A stretch of DNA of 7,017 nt, from assembly GCA_945900935.1 (NCBI GenBank), contig CAMDKT010000321.1, positions 1-7,017 on the forward strand. Direction: 5' to 3'. Position numbers and translations under genes: made by a program. The notes below the pieces were generated by a model that searched no databases, was not told the DNA's origin, and was given only the letters and a program-made list of their open reading frames with translations. Of this stretch, positions 1 to 6,362 are shown piece by piece (positions within the stretch are counted from its first letter, which is position 1; every line of letters starts with the position of its first letter). Source of the stretch: Candidatus Sulfopaludibacter sp. SbA3. Its GTDB lineage: Bacteria > Acidobacteriota > Terriglobia > Bryobacterales > Bryobacteraceae.

Positions 1-792
1 GAAGGCGAGTTCCCCATCGCCTACTTTCCAGTGCTCCTGAAGGTAGGTTGGCAGCCATGTGATGTAGAAATACCAGGGGTAGGACAGCAGAAAATACTGC
101 ACCCACAGGCCCCAGACGCTGCCGCTCGATACCAGCTTGCCCCACGGAACGTCGCCATGGCCTTCCGCTTTTTCGGCCGAGGCGGCGATGATCTTCAGTT
201 CCTCTTTGTTAACCGACGGATGATCGGCGGGATTGTCACGGTACCAGCGGTAGAAGGCAACCGCCCAAAGCACTCCAATTGCGCCGAATAATCCAAAGGC
301 GGTGCGCCAGTCCATCACCTTGAATACGGCGATTACCAGGAAGCCGGTGACGGCGCCTCCCCAGCGGGCCGAAAGCCACGTGATGCCCTGCGCGCGAACC
401 TGCTCATCCTTCGGAAGCCAAGTTGTGTAGGCCTTCGTGATGTTCGGAAAGCACCCCGCCTCACCGGCGCCAAACAGCAGGCGGGCGGCGAACATCGACC
501 AAAAATTCCACATCCAACCCGTGGCGGCGGTGAAGAAACTCCACCAAAGGACAATGCGCATCAGCACCTTGCGGGCGCCAATCTTGTCGCCCAGCCAGCC
601 TCCCGGAATCTCAAACGCCGCGTAAGCGCCGGAAAAGGCAAGAAATATCCAGCCCATGTCCGTTTTGGAAAAGTTCAGATCACGGGAAATGTGCGGTGCC
701 GCATACGAAATGGCAACGCGGTCAATGTAGGACAGAATCGCCAGTGTGACGGCGAAAATAATAACTAAATGTCGTGATCTGGTCGGCTTCAT
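1..792 (-). CDS. MFS transporter, ACS (anion:cation symporter) type, N-terminal part only
   Basis: This is an inner-membrane secondary transporter, probably for an organic or sugar acid moved with protons or sodium. The reading frame is open from the ATG at 792 to the left edge of the window, giving 264 residues. The family is usually about 420-450 residues, so roughly TM7-TM12 are missing. TM1 covers residues 8-24 and is followed by YIDR (22-25), typical of the ACS family. The MFS motif A follows TM2 (GGWLGDKIGARKV, 64-76). FGAGEAGCFPN lies at 107-117. The cytoplasmic loop RDNPADHPSVNKEEL (185-199) resembles that of ACS sugar-acid and hexuronate transporters. The start is supported by AAGGGAG four nt upstream, overlapping the cutA stop codon. 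The gene lies 9 bp downstream of cutA on the same strand, so the two are probably co-transcribed. The substrate cannot be read from the sequence. Confidence 0.93.
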   Translation of the reverse strand, partial: MKPTRSRHLVIIFAVTLAILSYIDRVAISYAAPHISRDLNFSKTDMGWIFLAFSGAYAAFEIPGGWLGDKIGARKVLMRIVLWWSFFTAATGWMWNFWSMFAARLLFGAGEAGCFPNITKAYTTWLPKDEQVRAQGITWLSARWGGAVTGFLVIAVFKVMDWRTAFGLFGAIGVLWAVAFYRWYRDNPADHPSVNKEELKIIAASAEKAEGHGDVPWGKLVSSGSVWGLWVQYFLLSYPWYFYITWLPTYLQEHWKVGDGELAF

Positions 793-801
793 GCGACTCC
801 C

Positions 802-1134
802 TTATTCATTCCCCGGCGGGTCTAATTCTCGTTCCAACCACTCCAGATACGCCGGCAAACCATCGACCACCGGGATCGCGATCGCTTCCGGAACCTCGTA
901 ACTGTGCAAGCTCGCCAACCGCTCCTGCAGCCGGCCGAGCAGATCCCTGCGGCTCTTCACCACCAGCATCACTTCATCGCCCTCGTGAACTTTCCCCTGC
1001 CATCGATAGATGCTCACGATACCATCAATTATGTTCACGCAAGCGGCTAATCGCTCCTCCACTAGCCCTCTGGCGATGCGTGTTCCCTCCTCCCGCGAGG
1101 CGCATGTTGAAAAAACAATTACTTTATCTGTCAT
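802..1134 (-). CDS. cutA: CutA1-family divalent-cation tolerance protein
   Basis: CutA1 proteins are small soluble trimers with a ferredoxin-like fold. They were linked to copper and divalent-cation tolerance in E. coli, but their real role is unclear. The 110-residue product fits the usual 100-115. Family landmarks are VIVFSTCAS (5-13), the LVEERLAACVNI block (24-35) with conserved Cys32, SIYRWQGK (41-48), EVMLVVKS (54-61) and HSYEVPEAIAIPV (77-89) near the C-terminus. I chose the ATG at 1134 although the frame stays open to an ATG at 1242. The extra 36 residues have no place in the family, would lie upstream of the likely promoter, and would overlap the divergent FtsB-like gene. No clear ribosome binding site precedes the chosen start, which is a weakness. 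The MFS transporter gene follows 9 bp downstream. Confidence 0.93.
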   Translation of the reverse strand: MTDKVIVFSTCASREEGTRIARGLVEERLAACVNIIDGIVSIYRWQGKVHEGDEVMLVVKSRRDLLGRLQERLASLHSYEVPEAIAIPVVDGLPAYLEWLERELDPPGNE

Positions 1135-1161
1135 GAAGTCTGGATTTCGGAGCAAAAGCAG

Positions 1162-1191
1162 ATTATAAACAAAGGTGAGGCAAGTTGTTAG
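1162..1191 (-). promoter_or_regulatory. Probable sigma-70-type promoter for cutA and the MFS gene
   Basis: On the minus strand a perfect TATAAT (-10) lies at 1167-1162. A CTAACA hexamer (4 of 6 matches to TTGACA) lies at 1191-1186, with an 18-bp spacer. The transcript would start near 1155, leaving a leader of about 20 nt before the cutA ATG at 1134. The -35 element overlaps the start codon region of the divergent FtsB-like gene. The assignment is from base pattern and position only. Confidence 0.5.
1174..1180 (+). promoter_or_regulatory. Ribosome binding site of the FtsB-like gene
   Basis: GGTGAGG ends 4 nt before a TTG (1185) and 10 nt before an in-frame GTG (1191). It supports one of these non-ATG starts but does not decide between them. 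No good ATG exists at this end of the reading frame. Confidence 0.55.
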
Positions 1192-1526
1192 TGCAAGAAG
1201 AGAAAAAGTTGAATTGGAGGCGATTGGCGGCAATTGCGGCAACCGGCGTGTTGTCAGTTTACACCGTCCTTACGCTGCAGGGGCCCCATGGTATTGGCGC
1301 GCTCCGCTTGCAGATCGCCAGGATTCAGGAACTGCATTCGCAGCAGGGAACCCTCTCGCAAGAAGTAAAGAAAAAGCAAAAACGCGTAGACTCCCTGACA
1401 CGCGGCCAGAACATCGACTTGGAAATGCGCCGCTTCGGCCGGACGCTTCCCGGCGAAGTGGAATACAGGGTGGCCGAGCCCAAAGTGGATGCGCCCGCTG
1501 AGGACGATGAAATCACGGGGAATTGA
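1185..1526 (+). CDS. FtsB/DivIC-like septum formation initiator protein
   Basis: This is a small bitopic membrane protein of the FtsB/DivIC type, which in other bacteria joins FtsL and FtsQ (DivIB) in the divisome. The 113-residue product has a short basic N-terminus, one membrane helix (about 13-31, LAAIAATGVLSVYTVLTL), and then a coiled-coil stretch (about 37-72, rich in Q, E, K and L). The family's C-terminal signature follows: MRRFGRTLPGEVEYRV (81-96), comparable with the usual 'R..lG...PGE.vyr.' pattern. The last 15 residues are acidic and probably disordered. The start is TTG at 1185 or GTG at 1191, behind GGTGAGG. The gene is divergent from cutA with only 50 bp between them. In many bacteria ftsB sits next to the enolase gene; that is not seen here. 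The family call rests on architecture, so the exact orthologue (FtsB, FtsL or DivIC) is less sure. Confidence 0.8.
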   Translation: MLVQEEKKLNWRRLAAIAATGVLSVYTVLTLQGPHGIGALRLQIARIQELHSQQGTLSQEVKKKQKRVDSLTRGQNIDLEMRRFGRTLPGEVEYRVAEPKVDAPAEDDEITGN

Positions 1527-1682
1527 AGGGTTCCCGGATTTACTGCGGTCAGGCCCGTCGTCGGCTCTATGCATTGCGATGCCTTTCATCAGATTCCTCG
1601 CGGTAATGGCCGCGACTCGTCTGCCGGCAAGCGGTTTCCGGCTAACAACCCAAGGACCGCCAAACGCAACGGGCTAAATCAA

Positions 1683-1711
1683 TTGACGCCGGCTCGGCGC
1701 TGTCCCATAAT
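1683..1711 (+). promoter_or_regulatory. Sigma-70-type promoter of the DUF1592-DUF1552 operon
   Basis: TTGACG (1683-1688, 5 of 6 consensus bases) and CATAAT (1706-1711, 5 of 6) are separated by exactly 17 bp. Transcription would begin near 1718, giving a leader of about 23 nt before the ATG at 1741. Between the FtsB-like stop codon (1526) and this promoter I see only weak GC-rich hairpins (1599-1614 and 1623-1642), with no T-run and so no clear terminator. Confidence 0.65.
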
Positions 1712-1730
1712 CGAGTCTGGAAAGGGCAAT

Positions 1731-1737
1731 GGGGAGG
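1731..1737 (+). promoter_or_regulatory. Ribosome binding site deciding the start of the DUF1592 gene
   Basis: GGGGAGG lies between two in-frame ATG codons, at 1729 and 1741. It can serve only the second, with 3 nt spacing. The first ATG has only AAAGGG 2 nt away and would lie about 11 nt from the predicted transcript start. I therefore take 1741 as the start; the two products differ by four N-terminal residues (MGRR). Confidence 0.6.
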
Positions 1738-1740
1738 CGA

Positions 1741-4731
1741 ATGAATCAGGCCGGATTGGCCGCCCGTTGGGCGGGCTTTTTCTTCATCCTGGCGGCAACG
1801 GCGGTTCTCAGCGTCGTACGCGGCCAACAGGACGCGCGCGCCGGGTTGGAAGGCACGTTTACTCGAACCGTCCGGCCTTTTCTTGAAACGTATTGCATCA
1901 CATGCCACGGCCGGCAGGAGCCTGCGGCGCAGTTGGACTTGAGAGGGTTCACGACCATGGCGGCCTTAATGCAGGACGGCCGCCGGTGGAGCCAAATCCT
2001 GGAGCGTCTCGAAGCGGAGGAGATGCCGCCTAAGGGAGTTCGCCATCCACTGCCGCGGGAGCGGCGCACGGCCGTCGATTGGTTCCACGCCGTCCGCGAA
2101 CACGAAACGCGCCGCAATGCCGGCGACCCGGGCGTCGTGCTGGCGCGGCGCCTCAGCAATGCCGAGTACAACTACACGGTCCGCGATCTAACAGGCGTCG
2201 ACATCCGTCCAACCCGCAAGTTTCCTGTCGATCCGGCCAACACGGCGGGCTTTGACAACTCCGGCGAAACGCTGAGCATGTCGCCCACACTCCTCAAAAA
2301 ATATCTGGCGGCGGCGCGTGAAACGGCCGCCCACCTGTACTTGAAGGAGAAGGGATTTGCCTTCGCGCCGCATCCGATGCTGGTCGAAACCGACCGCGAC
2401 AAGTTTGCCGTGCATCAGATCGTCGATTTTTACCACGCGCAGAACATCGACTACGCCGATTATTTTCAAACTGCCTGGCGCTTCCGGCATCGGGCGGCGC
2501 TCGGGCAGCCCAATGCCACGAGGGCCGATCTCGCGCGGCAATACGGCGTCAGCGCCAAGTATCTGGAAACCGTCTGGCGGACCCTTGAGAGAGCCGAAGA
2601 GGCCGGTCCGCTGGTGAAACTGCAAGCGATGTGGCGCGCGTTGCCTGAGGCAAAGGGGCCCGGTCAGCCGAACCTGGCGCGAGCCGGCAGCGAGGAGATG
2701 CGATCCTACATCGCCAACGCGCGCCAGAAGGTCGAACCGCGGTTTATCAACATTACGGCGGGCACCATCGGCGCGGCCTGGCAGCCGTTGTTGATTTGGA
2801 AAAATACGCAATACGCAACCCATCGCCGAAAGTTCGATCCCAGGCAGTTGCAGGCGGAGGGCGAGCCGCCGTTCAATCAGGACGGCGTGGTGGAGCCCGA
2901 ATGGGAGAACGCCTTCGGCCCCGGCAAGACGATCCTGGTCAAAAATGAGGCCGGCGATCCGGATCTCGCTATTCCGGCCGGTCAACGCGCTCGCTACGAA
3001 GCCGCGTGGGGCCGGTTTTGCAGCGTCTTTCCCGACATGTTCTACAAGGAGTCGCGCGGCCGCAACTATTTCCGGACGGGCAAAGATGAAGGCCGTTATC
3101 TGAGCGCGGGCTTCCACAACGTCATGGGCTACTTCCGCGACGACCAGCCGCTCTATGAGTTGTTGTTGGACGGCAAGCAGCAGGCGACCTTGGACGCAAT
3201 GTGGCGGGAGATGGATTTCGTCGCTTCCATCAACATCCGTACTTACGTCGAATTCGCCAAGCTGGGGACGCGTGGAACGCGAGACGACTTCAAAGACGGC
3301 GAGCCCGAGGTTCGAGAGATCGAAGTGGCGGAGATCATCTCGGAAGCAAAGATCAGGAAACTCGAAGCCGACTACCTGCAATTCGCCAAGGGCGGCAGCG
3401 ATGTGGCTATCCCAGCAATCAAAGATTTCTTCGACAGGGCCAACGAGGGCATTCGCTGGGTCCAGCAAGCCCGTCGCGACGCTGAACAAAGTCACTTGCA
3501 GTCGCTGTTCGATTTCGCCGCCCGCGCGTATCGACGGCCGTTGTCACCGGCCGATCGCGCCGATTTGCTGTCCTTCTATCGCGAAGCCAAGGAGCGCTAT
3601 GCCCTGGACCATGAGGGCGCGATTCGCGAGGCGGTCGTACTGATCCTGATGTCTCCGAAGTTCTCCTACCGCGTAGACCTGGTCGAAGTCGGCGGCGGCG
3701 TGCAGCCGCTTTCGGATTTCGATCTGGCCAGCCGGCTCAGTTATTTCCTGTGGTCGAGCATGCCCGACGCTGAGCTGTTGCGGCACGCCGCCGCGGGCAA
3801 CCTGCGCAAGCCGGAAGTCATCAAAGCTCAGGCGCGACGGATGCTGCAAGACCCACGTATCCGGGCGCTGGCGGTCGAATTCGGGGGCAACTGGCTGGAG
3901 TTTCGCGATTTCGAGCAGATCGGTACCGTGGACCGTGCGCGCTTTCCTTCATTCAGCGACGCATTGAGAGAGGCGATGTTCGAGGAGCCGATTCGCTTCT
4001 TCCTGGACGTATTTCGCCGCAACCGTTCGATTCTCGACTTGCTTTTCGCTCGCGACACGTTTGTGAATCCTGTTCTGGCCCGTCACTACGGTATGCCGCC
4101 GGCAGGGGGCGATGATAGTGCTTGGGTTCGCGTCGACGACGCCGGCCGTTACGGGCGGGGCGGCCTCCTGCCCATGGCCGCGTTTTTGACAAAGAACGCG
4201 CCGGGCCTGCGGACCAGCCCGGTGAAGCGCGGCTACTGGGTGGCGAAGAACATACTGGGTGACCAAATACCGCCGCCTCCGCCGGTGGTCCCCGAGTTGC
4301 CGGCGGATGAGGCCAAGATGGATTTGCCGTTGCGCCAAATGCTGGAGCAACACCGGGCCAACCCGAGTTGCGCCGCCTGTCACGCGCGTTTCGACTCTTT
4401 CGGATTGGCGTTCGAAGCGTTTGATCCGGTCGGCCAACGTCGAACCCACGATCTGGGCGGCCGCCCGGTGGATGCTCGCGCCTCCTTCCCGAAAGGCTTC
4501 GAAGGAGAGGGCGTGCAGGGAATCCGGCAGTACATTCGCGACCACCGCAAAGACGATTTCACGCGCGGCTTTTCCGGCAGACTTTTGGCCTATGCCTTGG
4601 GACGCAGCCTGGCGCTCTCCGACGACCTTCTGATTCGAGAGATTGGCGGCAAGCTTGGCAACGATGGCTGCTGTTTTGAGACTGTAATTGATAGCATCGT
4701 TACGAGTCGGCAGTTTCTCAACAAGAGGTGA
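1741..4731 (+). CDS. Secreted diheme-c protein with DUF1587/1595/1592/1588/1585 domains
   Basis: This is a large exported protein of the Planctomycete/Acidobacteria PSD-cytochrome type, function unknown. It has 996 residues. A Sec-type signal or membrane anchor covers about 10-26 (WAGFFFILAATAVLSVV). A cytochrome-like segment follows, with the heme c motif CITCH at 52-56 (bases 1894-1908). DUF1587 covers about 136-197 (ARRLSNAEYNYTVRDLTG). A stretch of about 380 residues (200-580) I cannot assign. DUF1595 covers about 586-646 (AARAYRRPLS), DUF1592 about 627-782 (AIREAVVLILMSPKFSYRVD; LASRLSYFLWSSMPD), and DUF1588 about 805-900, carrying a second heme motif CAACH at 877-881 (bases 4369-4383). 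DUF1585 ends the protein (about 905-992, FSGRLLAYALGR; SIVTSRQFL). The CxxCH motifs suggest covalent heme attachment and redox work outside the cytoplasm. The DUF1552 gene starts 3 nt downstream, so the two form an operon. The domain order is typical; the biochemical role is not known. Confidence 0.95.
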   Translation: MNQAGLAARWAGFFFILAATAVLSVVRGQQDARAGLEGTFTRTVRPFLETYCITCHGRQEPAAQLDLRGFTTMAALMQDGRRWSQILERLEAEEMPPKGVRHPLPRERRTAVDWFHAVREHETRRNAGDPGVVLARRLSNAEYNYTVRDLTGVDIRPTRKFPVDPANTAGFDNSGETLSMSPTLLKKYLAAARETAAHLYLKEKGFAFAPHPMLVETDRDKFAVHQIVDFYHAQNIDYADYFQTAWRFRHRAALGQPNATRADLARQYGVSAKYLETVWRTLERAEEAGPLVKLQAMWRALPEAKGPGQPNLARAGSEEMRSYIANARQKVEPRFINITAGTIGAAWQPLLIWKNTQYATHRRKFDPRQLQAEGEPPFNQDGVVEPEWENAFGPGKTILVKNEAGDPDLAIPAGQRARYEAAWGRFCSVFPDMFYKESRGRNYFRTGKDEGRYLSAGFHNVMGYFRDDQPLYELLLDGKQQATLDAMWREMDFVASINIRTYVEFAKLGTRGTRDDFKDGEPEVREIEVAEIISEAKIRKLEADYLQFAKGGSDVAIPAIKDFFDRANEGIRWVQQARRDAEQSHLQSLFDFAARAYRRPLSPADRADLLSFYREAKERYALDHEGAIREAVVLILMSPKFSYRVDLVEVGGGVQPLSDFDLASRLSYFLWSSMPDAELLRHAAAGNLRKPEVIKAQARRMLQDPRIRALAVEFGGNWLEFRDFEQIGTVDRARFPSFSDALREAMFEEPIRFFLDVFRRNRSILDLLFARDTFVNPVLARHYGMPPAGGDDSAWVRVDDAGRYGRGGLLPMAAFLTKNAPGLRTSPVKRGYWVAKNILGDQIPPPPPVVPELPADEAKMDLPLRQMLEQHRANPSCAACHARFDSFGLAFEAFDPVGQRRTHDLGGRPVDARASFPKGFEGEGVQGIRQYIRDHRKDDFTRGFSGRLLAYALGRSLALSDDLLIREIGGKLGNDGCCFETVIDSIVTSRQFLNKR
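4724..4731 (+). promoter_or_regulatory. Ribosome binding site of the DUF1552 gene, overlapping the upstream stop
   Basis: AGAGGTGA includes the TGA stop codon of the DUF1592 gene. It lies 3 nt from an ATG at 4735 and 6 nt from an immediately following ATG at 4738. The overlap of binding site and stop codon suggests translational coupling of the two genes. Either ATG is possible, differing by one Met. Confidence 0.6.
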
Positions 4732-4734
4732 ACC

Positions 4735-6027
4735 ATGATGAACACGTCCCGAAGGACCTTTCTCCGCGGCGTCGGCGTGACCATGGGCTTGCCGTGGTTG
4801 GAATCGCTGGCGGCCACAACCGCCGCGCAGCCCCAGCGCTTTGCGGTGCTGTTCATGGGCACGGGCATCAGTCCCGGCCGCTGGTGGGCCAAAGGGGCGG
4901 GCGCAGGGCTGGAACTGAGCGAATCGCTGGCGCCGTTGGAACCGCTCAAGGCGAAGATTAACGTCATTGACGGCCTGTTCAACAAGGCGGCCACGGGGCA
5001 GGGGATTCATCCGGCGATGACCGGCAACATGCTGTCCGGCGTGCCGATCCGCAAAGGTTCGATCATCCAGGGCGGCATCACCATGGACCAGGTGCTGGCC
5101 AACCAGATCGGGCAGGAGACGCCGCAGCCCAGCATGGTGTTGGCCTGTGAGCGGGCCATGACCGGGTTCCATGAAACGAACTTTTCGAACGCCTATAGCT
5201 CGCATATTTCGTGGCAGAGCAGCGATTCGCCGGTGCCCAACGAGATGTACCCCTCGTTGGCCTTCGACAGCCTGTTCGAGAACGGCGGCAGACTGCGCAA
5301 CACGAGCGTGTTGGACCGCGTGAAGGACCATGCCGTGGCGCTGAGCGGCAAGATCAGCGCCACTGACAAAATTAAGCTGGACGAATATCTCGCCAGCGTC
5401 CGCGACGTCGAACGCAGCATTGAGCGGATGCGTACGGATAAGCAGAAGGCAGAAGATCGGGCCGGCGACGCGGGTCGTCCGCTGTTGGCGATGAAGCGTC
5501 CGCAGGACGGTTTGCCCGAAGATATCCGCGATCACATTCGCCTGATGTGCGACATTGTGGCCCTCGGGTTTCAGACCGACAAGACGCGCGTGGCCTCGCT
5601 GCTCCTGGCCCGCGACCTGTCCGCGCTCTACTATCCGTTCCTCGGCGTGAGCAGGCAGCATCACGGCGCTTCCCATTACGACACCGAGGCGGACTATCAA
5701 AAGATAGTGCATTTCCAGGTTAGCCAGTTGGCCTATCTGGCGCAGCGCCTGGACGCCATGCCCGAAGGGGAGAGCACGGTGTTGGACAACTGCTGTCTGC
5801 TGTGGATGTCGAACATGTGGTCCGGGACGAAGCACGACAACAAGAAGGTGCCGGTGGTGACCATCGGCGGGATGGCTGGCAAGCTGAAAACCGGCCGGGC
5901 GCTTAACTATTTCGAGTCGGGGGACGAGAATCGGAAGTTGTGCAGTTTGTACCTGGGAATCATGGATCGGATGGGCGTTGAGCTCAAGGAGTTCGGCGAC
6001 GCCGGCAGCCGGTTAGCGGGTTTGTAG
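4735..6027 (+). CDS. DUF1552 family protein with twin-arginine signal
   Basis: This exported protein of unknown function belongs to the DUF1552 family, which is routinely encoded next to DUF1592-type heme proteins. It has 430 residues, about the usual family length. A twin-arginine signal opens it: SRRTFLRG at residues 5-12, a mildly hydrophobic stretch to about 27, and a possible cleavage site near residue 31 (TTAAQP). Tat export implies that it folds, perhaps with a cofactor, before leaving the cytoplasm. Family-like segments are LPWLESLA (19-26), RFAVLFMGTGISPGRWW, LSESLAPLEPLKAKINVIDGL, and the HPAMTGNMLSGVP block (97-109). These are followed by ITMDQVLANQIG and, towards the end, a LDNCCLLWMSNM stretch. 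I see no CxxCH motif. The gene follows the DUF1592 gene after 3 nt with overlapping translation signals, so the two products are probably made together and act on the same process. The enzymatic activity is unknown. Confidence 0.93.
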   Translation: MMNTSRRTFLRGVGVTMGLPWLESLAATTAAQPQRFAVLFMGTGISPGRWWAKGAGAGLELSESLAPLEPLKAKINVIDGLFNKAATGQGIHPAMTGNMLSGVPIRKGSIIQGGITMDQVLANQIGQETPQPSMVLACERAMTGFHETNFSNAYSSHISWQSSDSPVPNEMYPSLAFDSLFENGGRLRNTSVLDRVKDHAVALSGKISATDKIKLDEYLASVRDVERSIERMRTDKQKAEDRAGDAGRPLLAMKRPQDGLPEDIRDHIRLMCDIVALGFQTDKTRVASLLLARDLSALYYPFLGVSRQHHGASHYDTEADYQKIVHFQVSQLAYLAQRLDAMPEGESTVLDNCCLLWMSNMWSGTKHDNKKVPVVTIGGMAGKLKTGRALNYFESGDENRKLCSLYLGIMDRMGVELKEFGDAGSRLAGL

Positions 6028-6158
6028 AGAGTAAAAGAGTCGCGCAACTTTGGCGTGCCATGCACGGGAAACGCATGATGAAAGCCGCCGCCAGCGCGCC
6101 GCGCAACGTTCCTCAAAGTGCATATCCCAACGGCTGTTTATTTGAATTGAAGTAACCC

Positions 6159-6189
6159 CCTGGACAGCGAGTGCGTGACTGTGGCCAGG
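6159..6189. repeat. Bulged inverted repeat (hairpin)
   Basis: The left arm CCTGGACAG (6159-6167) pairs with CTGT (6179-6182) and CCAGG (6185-6189), giving nine base pairs with a two-base GG bulge and an 11-nt loop. It lies 132 bp after the DUF1552 stop codon and has no T-run, so it is at best a weak transcription end signal. Confidence 0.4.
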
Positions 6190-6245
6190 AACTGCTTGTT
6201 CGAGTCCAGTGTGGGGAGGCAAATATCAAAGTCTCTTCCGTTGCA

Positions 6246-6277
6246 ACCTAACCCGTTGGTTTTTGTTGTGGTTAGGT
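6246..6277. repeat. Perfect 8-bp inverted repeat with T-rich loop
   Basis: ACCTAACC (6246-6253) is an exact reverse complement of GGTTAGGT (6270-6277), around a 16-nt T/G-rich loop. The arms contain ACCTAAC and GTTAGGT, which fit the RYYYAAC and GTTRRRY core patterns of integron attC sites. The element is only 32 bp long and lacks the inner L boxes, so I do not call it attC. Confidence 0.45.
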
Positions 6278-6362
6278 GGTTCGAGCGGCGTTATTCGTCG
6301 TCCCGTCAAAATGATGCACTTCGTTTGGTCTCCTCCTATGGCAATGCGATATTCTTGGGTTC

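Larger units (their letters stand above)
6028..6362. other. Non-coding stretch between the DUF1552 gene and the methyltransferase relic
   Basis: I find no convincing gene in these 335 bases. Short open frames exist (for example 31 codons at 6060-6155, and a frame from 6172 that runs on as an overlap of the relic), but none has a recognisable product. The right half is more T-rich than the coding regions to the left. Two hairpins lie here (listed separately). No rho-independent terminator with a T-run is visible after the DUF1552 stop codon. Confidence 0.6.

Noticed and set aside
1135..1242. N-terminal extension of CutA by 36 residues to an ATG at 1242.
   Set aside because: The family starts at the ATG at 1134. 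The extension would cover the predicted cutA promoter and overlap the FtsB-like gene.
1597..1645. Two GC-rich hairpins after the FtsB-like gene as a possible terminator.
   Set aside because: The stems are only 5 bp and no T-run follows either.
2188..3495. Long open frame of 435 codons on the minus strand inside the DUF1592 gene.
   Set aside because: It is fully antisense to a gene with clear family domains. Such frames arise from GC-rich codon use, and the product resembles nothing.
3949..5835. Open frame of 628 codons on the minus strand across the DUF1592 and DUF1552 genes.
   Set aside because: It is antisense to two well-supported genes, spans their junction, is rich in His, Arg, Gln and Ala, and has no recognisable domain.
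6060..6155. Small open frame of 31 codons after the DUF1552 gene.
   Set aside because: It has no good ribosome binding site and no recognisable sequence, and short frames are expected by chance.
6190..6217. T-loop-like GTTCGAGTCC followed by a G-rich stretch and GCA, reminiscent of a tRNA 3' end.
   Set aside because: The T stem has a mismatch, and I found no matching acceptor strand, D arm or anticodon arm at the right distance upstream.
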